From Tetrapyrgos nigripes (taxonomy: Eukaryota; Basidiomycota; Agaricomycetes; Agaricales; Campanellaceae): a DNA stretch of 64,000 nt. The stretch is from positions 248,001-312,000 of the forward strand of contig JAACJM010000014.1 of NCBI GenBank assembly GCA_013368315.1, in the 5' to 3' direction. Position numbers and translations under genes: made by a program. Positions within the stretch are counted from its first letter, which is position 1. The number at the start of each line of letters is the position of its first letter. Below the pieces are notes generated by a model. It was not told the DNA's origin and did no database searches. It saw only the letters and a list, made by a program, of their open reading frames with translations. Positions 57,667 through 64,000 of this stretch are shown here, one piece after another.

Positions 57667-59471
57667 ATGGCTACTCGTCTGGCGTCCATCCTGTGTCTTG
57701 CCCTCGGCCTCCGTCAAGTCTTGGGTGCCACTTACTCCCAAACCTCAAGCATCTCTGGCTCACAGTTTCTGAGCGCCTTTACGTGGCAAGCCATTACTGA
57801 CCCTACCCATGGAAGAGTGTATGCTATCTGGACCTCATTTTCTACCTTTCTTCAATACTGATTGCTCTCGTTTCTCCAGACGCTACGTCGACCAAGCTTC
57901 GGCCCTCAACCAGAACCTGACATTCGTCTCTGGAGATCATTTCGTCATTCAACCAGACTTCACCAACACGCTAGACCCGAATGGTGCTGGAAGAGATTCG
58001 AACAGGATTCAGTCCAACCAGGCATACGAAACTGCCGTCATGATGTGCGTTACAGACGCATACTCGTCCCGCCTTTCCCCCTGACAACGCTATTTTCGTT
58101 CTCCAATATCTCTGTAGATTCAACATTCGTCATATGCCACAAGGTTGTGGGTAAGTTGTTCCCCTGGTTGGTGGGACGTTTTATTGATCTCATAAATTGG
58201 TTCATTTGCTCACTCCACACCTGCCGTCTTATTTCATTCCCTAATCTGACTTGTTATCTTTCCTTTCATTTCATTCATCTCAGTACTTGGCCTGCAGGTG
58301 AGCTTTATGGGTTTTTCTAGTGGCATCTGGTCACGTATTAACCATCGTGTTTAGTCTGGACCGTAGGTGAGCCTTTATCGGTGTCTTGAAGGCGTGTCTA
58401 CGTGTTAAACCTGAAATTTTATAAACACCGTAGGGGCGGATTGGCCTAACAATGTAAGAGACTATGACGTCGAATCTACCTCATGTTGACTTCAGGTACA
58501 AAGGGAGAGGTAGACATTTTAGAGGGTGTCAACGACCAAGGAAGTAACACGGCTACTCTGCACACAAGTTCAGGTATGTCATGGGATAGATTGTGCTCCA
58601 CAGTATTCATCTCACCTCTCCTTGTGTCAGGATGTAGTATGCCGGCATCTCGTTCAATGACTGGGTAAGCTTACCAGCTCTGAAGATCCTCCAAACAGCA
58701 AACCTCACACTTGATAATTCATAGCACTGCCCTCCAGAACAACTGCAATGTTGCTGTAAACAGCAACGCAGGTTGTGGCGTTCGATTGAGTGATACCAGA
58801 AGTTATGGGCCTACCTTCAATGCTAATGGCGGTGGATGGTATTTCTCCGAACCCTTCTCCACTACTCAGTGCATATGTTTACACTTCTTTCTCCAAGGTA
58901 TGCCATGGAACGGAGAAACACTGGAATCAAGGTCTGGTTCTGGTCTCGCAATGACGGAAGTGTTCCAGCGGAGGTCAAAAATGGCGCAACCTCTATCAAT
59001 ACTTCAAACTGGGTGCGAAAATCTTGTTCCCTTTTCTCTGAGATGTTGTTCATCTGTATATTTCGCTCAAACAGGGCACACCTGCTGCGTTCTTCCCGGA
59101 TGATAGCTGTGACATATCTTCTCATTTTGGTCCAAACAACATCGTCATAGATTGTGAGTAGCATGTCCGGTCTGAGCTGAACAACGCTCATTTAGGATGT
59201 ACTTTCCCTGCAGTGACCTTCTGTGAGTAATCTCAGTTCGGCTTTATGTCGGTAAAACAGGAGCTGACGTCTTCCGCAGGCGGTGATTTTGCTGGCAACT
59301 CGGCCATCTATGCTCAATCTGGTTGCCCAAGCACCTGTGTCGGTGAGTAAAATATCCTCGAAAATCATCAGACCATTCATAACAACTACCCGCCCAGACT
59401 TTGTGAACAATAATCCCTCCGCTTTTAGAAACGCCTACTTTGACTTCCAATGGCTCAAGATCTACCAGTAA
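57667..59471 (+). CDS. Secreted GH16 endo-beta-1,3(4)-glucanase (laminarinase-like), micro-exon gene
   Basis: Cleaves beta-1,3/1,4-glucans of plant or fungal walls outside the cell. The ATG at 57667 gives a signal peptide (MATRLASILCLALGLRQVLG). Spliced exons read TYSQTSSISGSQFLSAFTWQ, YVDQASALNQNLTFVSGDHF, DPNGAGRDSNRIQSNQAYET and FNIRHMPQGCG. Tiny exons follow: TWPA (58284-58297, 14 nt), VWTV (58355-58366, 12 nt) and GADWPNN (58434-58453, 20 nt). The next exon gives GEVDILEGVNDQGSNTATLH with the catalytic E-x-D-x-x-E. It ends with CGVRLSDTRSYGPTFNANGG, RNTGIKVWFWSRNDGSVPAE, PAAFFPDDSCDISSHFGPNN, LTFCGDFAGNSAIYAQSGCP and AYFDFQWLKIYQ (stop 59469-59471). Frame holds only if the GADWPNN intron ends at AAAG|GGAGAG, not at the nearer CAG. 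Confidence 0.92.
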
Positions 59472-59813
59472 ACGAATGGTCCGGAACTTTCATCCTCTCT
59501 TTCAACTTGATTATGGATTCAACTGTGTATCATATCTGGGGTTAGCTTTTGACAAGCGTAAACGGAGAGCCTTGTATCATCATCGGTGTCTGTATAACAT
59601 CACATAACTACGACAGTAACGAAATGTCATGAGAATATATTGCCTTCCTTTGCACAATCGGTGGTAATCTCGACAAGTCGTCGCAGACGAGGTCCATGAC
59701 TGCTACATTAGAACTACAAATGTGTCTACCTAATAACTTCAGAAAGTAAAACGAAGGTAAAAAGCCCGCAATCAATACGACCGAACCATACTTAATTTAC
59801 GAACACTAGCATA
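59472..59813. other. Convergent 3' spacer, 340 bp
   Basis: Lies between the stops of the GH16 gene and the Nup96 gene. I see no gene. Confidence 0.5.
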
Positions 59814-62759
59814 TTAATTCACATGGATACTTTTCATGAACCGCGACGCTGCTGAGGCGCGAAGATGGTTGAGTTTTGTGGCCTCGTCCATCAGATGGGG
59901 TTGGACCTGGGACTGGATGAGGTATCAGAGCTAGAGCCAGAAAATGAGAAGATTACAGAACATACTACTATTTCAGGTCTTGCCCTGTCCACCATGGTGA
60001 CTAGCCGAGAGGTCATCTCGTGTAGAGCCACTTTGTGTCGCATATCAGTGCGACTGGTCAGTACGTCGGGTAGTAACCCAACGAGCTTGGGCACGCTGCG
60101 TATGAGATCTTCCATCTCCTGTGCACTCGAAGCATCGGGCATTGCATCAGGGGATTCCTCTTCCAGAAGAACTGGAAGACGCGTCATGACCTTCACATAG
60201 TCCAGGAAAGTCTGTAGACGGTGTCAGCAAAAGTAGAGATTAGGCAAAAGGTTCAGAACATACCTTGCCTCTCACATACCAACCCTCTACCTGATGCCTA
60301 TTAAATCGCTCAAATATCTCCTTGAGCAATTGATAGTCCTGCCTCAGCACGGCATCAGGTGCAAGCTCAATAACCGCTATATCGTGCGCTTGATTGTACA
60401 AGCCTGCTGCAAGATAGAACTCAAAGGCTTGGTACAAATTGCCGGTGTTGACAGCATAAATAGCCTGTGCAAAGCCATGAGCGTGGGCCATTTGACTTAA
60501 TGGGACAGGAAACATACCTTGGCCTCTTCCACCCACTTCATCGGTATCTTCAAGCTTCCAACTATGCCTCTAGTCATCCACTCATCCAACTTGTCTGCAG
60601 ACCGAGCTAACAGGTCCTTGATTGCTTTCCTTCGTCTGGTAAAAATGTCAAAAACGAATTCTTGAATAGAGCAAACATAAATGCCCACCCAGCTGAACCT
60701 TCAATATGAAGCAACACAAACACAGCCTCCTGGATCAACCCCAGCTGTTCAAGTTGAAGTGCGTAGGAGCTTGCCAACAAGTCGGCACTCGGACTATGGC
60801 CAACAACTTCATCTTCTTCATCGTCACGAAGAATGCTAGTATCATCTCTGTCTGCCAAATCTCGAGCATGCATACATCGCGAAAGGATTATATACAGGTG
60901 CCAAGGAATGGCGTAGTCCACCGGGGATTGACCGAACGATAATGGTTTAAGGATTTGTGACAGCGAGCACGCCGGGTCCGAGTATAATCGAATGAGGGAG
61001 AACAGCCCATCTTGTATGTCTGATGGTTTAGGAAGTCGCCAACGTGTTTTGGTGGAATTTTCCTCATACCAGGGCACAGGTCGAGCGATCAACCGTTCTG
61101 ATGGTGAAGTGGCCATCAGATGATGATATGCTTCGTAGACTTGGGATATGGAAGCATCTACAGGTTCTGAGTACCACAAATGTAGCCCAAATACCCGCTT
61201 CCAATCCAGAGATTCTACGATGTCAATATCCTTGCATTTTTCCACCCCAGTCCCCTTGGAACTCTGGACAACCCGGCCGACCATCCCTGCTAACAGGGCG
61301 TAAACTTTCCGTATATGTTCATCGATGTGAACGTCAATTTTCTCCTCGGCCCATAAGTTGATCTGTTCTCGGAGATCATCATGAAAGTCGAAGTCCCCGC
61401 CGGCCTGTGAGATGAGGGTTGCGAGCTTCATATACCCTCCATCCATAGCAGCTTCACAAGCTTTCTCCAGTTGATTTCCTGTCAGTAGCGTGAAAGCGAC
61501 AGCAGCGGAGTTTCCAGCTGGATTCGATCGTAGGTCTGACTCTACACTGGGAGCAACAACTTGTTCAAGCCATGACGAAAGTGCACCTTTGCGAGCAATC
61601 CGAATGACCCGATTGCGTATATCTATGGATATGTCGTTTCCGAGACGTAAATCGATATCGTCAAAAAGCGCGTGTCCCAAGCGGAACAGACTAGCTTCAT
61701 ACGAGCAGTCGGTAGGTGGGAATAGGGAAGCAAATGAGGCAAAATGAAGGGACTTTGGAGATGGATTAGCGAAGGGTACACCATCTTCATCATTCTCAAT
61801 AGGGGAGTGAGAAAGCTGATGTTGTAGGAGTTTTGAGGATAGAAGAGTTGAGGGGGAAGAGGGAGTGGTGTCGGGTAAGGGATGTATTGGGACTTTTGTT
61901 TTGTAGATGATAGAGGAATTGGAAGATACTTTTCTGTATGAAGTCCATCAGTGGCAGATAGACCACAAAGCACTTAAAAAACGCACGATGAACCCAATGT
62001 ACTCGATAACGCCCCAGAGTGTACTAATATGCCTCCGGGACCCCAACCGACGCGGAACGATCTCCCAAACGCGAGACCAGCGTCAATTAATGCATCCTCC
62101 GTTTCCTTCACTACAGAAGCTGAACTCTCTACACGTGCGTATTTCCGTGATGGCCGATGCGGGGGTGGCTCGATGTCATGGGCAAATGACGCGCGCTATG
62201 ATGAAAGAAAGGTCAGTAAAAAGAATTCAAGGTCAAATCAGCGCAGATATACGCGAATACTCACCTCCCGGGATTCAAAGCGTAGTCCGTCACCTTCCGA
62301 ATCGCGACTGTGTTTTCGGTTGAGGGGTTGCTCTACCCGTAAAGTCATTCGTGAGGGTTGGTTCATGGCCTTTAGTGCAGCAGCTTCCTCTGGCATACGA
62401 AACAAAGACGTCTGCATGACATGCATTCTTTGCGCGTCAATACCAACGGTATGTGCTCGGGGAATGATGGTTGGGTCGCGGTTGGAGGCTGGTGGAGATT
62501 TGACATGACCCAGTTCATGACCATATCTGTATTCCCCGTCTTCGTCCTCTACCAGAGCATTTGGGGCTACCTCCAATTCGTCTTCGTCCATTTCAGAAGA
62601 GGAACTGGGGCTAGGACTCGAAGAGGATTCATCCTCGCTGTCTTCTTCAGAGTACTCCATGTCTGCCGAGACATTTTGAGGGGCTTTCTGTTGCTCGAGG
62701 ACTTGTTCGTCGTCTTCGTCGCTGCTGTCGCTGGCGTAGGCGCGGAACCGCGCCATCAA
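59814..62759 (-). CDS. Nucleoporin Nup96 / Nup145C, stand-alone form
   Basis: Scaffold subunit of the Y-complex (Nup84/Nup107 complex) of the nuclear pore. The ATG at 62759 gives an acidic start (MMARFRAYASDSSDEDDE, then MEYSEEDSEDESSSSPSPSS). It continues YRYGHELGHVKSPPASNRDP, RMHVMQTSLFRMPEEAAALK and the conserved FRVGWGPGGILVHSG. The long helical Nup96 domain follows: YEASLFRLGHALFDDIDLRL, SSWLEQVVAPSVESDLRS, AFTLLTGNQLEKACEAAMDG, LYIILSRCMHARDLADR, MAHAHGFAQAIYAVNTGNLY and LYNQAHDIAVIELAPDAVLR. A further GTATGT...CCAG intron (about 59920-59975) gives a plausible C-terminus, VQPHLMDEATKLNHLRASAA then FMKSIHVN, stop at 59814; reading through would stop at 59891. No GLFG half and no autoproteolysis site precede it. 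Confidence 0.87.
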
Positions 62760-63452
62760 GGACTAAAGAAAAGGAACGGTGAGCTACTTACAATTGTGCG
62801 AATTGCCCATACAAATTTCTGTCACGATGTCACGTTCAGGTGATCAAGTCACAAGCCTTACGCGTCACGCCCAACAATCGTTCGTCAATGCTGTAGCCTT
62901 CCGGAGTCATGCTATTCAAGAGCGTTCAGAACAGCCTTTGCATTCGTAACGGTATACCGAAGAAGCCTGTATACAGATTCTGAGTAAGACGGCAAGTAAC
63001 GAGACTCCGAAGACATGATTAGTACGTGTAGACTCACCATGGCTGTTATCACTTTACCGCCCTATCCACTTGGCCCCTTCTATCCGTGGAATTCCGGTGC
63101 TTTGTTGGCCACCTAGCTACCGTTGGCTGGATACCCTCCTGTGCCGCAGTGCATAATCTGAAGTAATCAGCAAGTGGCTAGTATAAAAGACTTCTCCAAG
63201 CTTGCTAGGACCTCACTAGTAGCTGGCCTATTCAGTCCCACACCCTCGCATCTCTTTCCACGAACTATTGACGACCTGTAACGACCCTTCACGACTTGGT
63301 TCATTGGAGCATCTTTCAGTCATCCTTCTATCCAACACTATCTACACTAGCTTCTCAGCTTCCTCTGCGCAAATTCGTCATCATCTACTCGCGGTCATAA
63401 CGATCTCGATTATCCAAACCTTTGATCTCTCGCCCTCACACATCCACTTCCA
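62760..63452. other. Divergent promoter region, 690 bp
   Basis: Shared upstream DNA of the Nup96 gene (left) and the small Tyr-rich protein (right). It holds a TATA box at 63182 and a CT-rich leader just before 63453. No gene of its own. Confidence 0.5.
63182..63189 (+). promoter_or_regulatory. TATA box of the small Tyr-rich gene
   Basis: TATAAAAG lies 271 bp upstream of the ATG at 63453. The DNA between is pyrimidine-rich, as in leaders of strongly expressed fungal genes, so a 5' UTR (perhaps with an intron) of about 200 nt is likely. Confidence 0.5.
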
Positions 63453-63710
63453 ATGATGCCCTACGTCACCACTCCCAATGTCGTTTATCCCGCCCACTCA
63501 TACCCTAGCCACTCATACCCCGGGTATTCGAGGCATTACAGTATGCCTATGCAATACTATCCAACAATGCCTTCCTATGGTCACCACCACCGCAGCTCGT
63601 ATTCAGCCCCTTATGGATATGGGTCTTACTATTCCTCCCCCGTTGTTGTATCCAGCAGCAGGCACCGCCGAAGATATAGTCGCTCGAGGGGGTTCATGGG
63701 CTTTTACTAG
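63453..63710 (+). CDS. Small Tyr/Ser/His-rich protein, 85 residues
   Basis: I do not recognise a named family. A single uninterrupted frame from the ATG at 63453 encodes MMPYVTTPNVVYPAHSYPSH, SYPGYSRHYSMPMQYYPTMP and SYGHHHRSSYSAPYGYGSYY, then a basic end SRHRRRYSRSRGFMGFY. Tyr, Ser, Pro and His make up most of it. There is no signal peptide or membrane helix. Composition suggests a low-complexity, aggregation- or phase-separation-prone protein, with the Arg/Ser-rich tail as a possible nucleic-acid contact. Support for it being real: a TATA box, a CT-rich leader, an ATG in the first position, and a composition that is far from random. Function is unknown. Confidence 0.65.
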   Translation: MMPYVTTPNVVYPAHSYPSHSYPGYSRHYSMPMQYYPTMPSYGHHHRSSYSAPYGYGSYYSSPVVVSSSRHRRRYSRSRGFMGFY

Positions 63711-64000
63711 TTGTTCGAGGTTGTTGGCAAGAGCCGTTATTAAAGACCAACAAGTTTCTGTGTGATGTTCTGTCTGTAGTGGTTGCTTTCTTTGTATATG
63801 GCGTTGGAGTGGAATGAAGATATGAAAGTATGCATTCATGAATTTACCTAGCGTGTGGTTCCGATTGGAAATCCGATAGTATGAGTATTCCAGGTGCGTA
63901 TATGTACAATAGGATCTTCTAATTCCAACTTGAACGCCACAAGCGGTCAAGCATGACTTCAGAACAAAATCAGCTCAGAGCCTCTACCAACGTCTCCTCG
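63711..64000. other. 3' flank of the small Tyr-rich gene to window end
   Basis: Probable 3' UTR and downstream DNA. The 115-codon minus-strand frame overlapping it (63603-63950) is antisense to the gene and shows no motif. Confidence 0.4.

Overview
The window reads as nuclear DNA of a basidiomycete fungus, most likely a mushroom-forming agaricomycete. The genes are dense, on both strands, and broken by many short introns (about 50-60 nt) with GTNNGT donors. The families also point there: a DUF6593 protein, a GH16 glucanase built from micro-exons, RNI-type leucine-rich proteins and compact Zn(II)2Cys6 regulators. Species is not determined. All gene models below were spliced by eye, so the outer limits are usually firmer than each internal junction.

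Layout, left to right: 3' truncated trehalose-phosphate synthase-family gene (-); 2 kb gap with a hairpin; MFSD5-type MFS transporter (-); a 2.4 kb repeat-bearing gap; a candidate eIF4E-binding protein (-); MAM33 (-); two small Zn(II)2Cys6 regulators (-); a secreted DUF3455 protein (-) and its broken paralogue, whose first intron carries a roughly 1 kb insertion with inverted repeats; TFIIE-alpha (-); a DHA1 drug/polyamine-type transporter (-); a tiny membrane protein (-); a leucine-rich-repeat protein with a C-terminal F-box-like stretch (-).

From 31 kb: GH53 endo-galactanase (+) converging on GH29 alpha-L-fucosidase (-), then GPI12 (-), a DUF6593 protein (-), a gene-poor 2 kb, ubiquitin-conjugating enzyme UBC4/5 (-), a large low-complexity protein with a possible RRM and SUMO-interacting-like ends (-), and mitochondrial isoleucyl-tRNA synthetase (+) sharing a 120 bp divergent promoter that contains TTAGGG repeats. 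After that come a PSD2-type phosphatidylserine decarboxylase with two C2 domains and an EF-hand (-), a GH16 glucanase (+), a stand-alone Nup96/Nup145C nucleoporin (-), and a small Tyr/Ser/His-rich protein (+) at the right end.

Most genes are housekeeping (tRNA charging, phospholipid and GPI synthesis, transcription, nuclear pore, ubiquitin). The accessory part consists of three secreted glycoside hydrolases (GH53, GH29, GH16) that would act on plant or fungal wall polymers, transporters, regulators and mobile or repeat debris. No tRNA, rRNA, CRISPR or recognisable autonomous transposon gene was found. No clearly new multi-gene system was found; the most unusual items are the candidate 4E-binding protein, the intron insertion, the two-ended SUMO-motif protein and several perfect or near-perfect hairpins.
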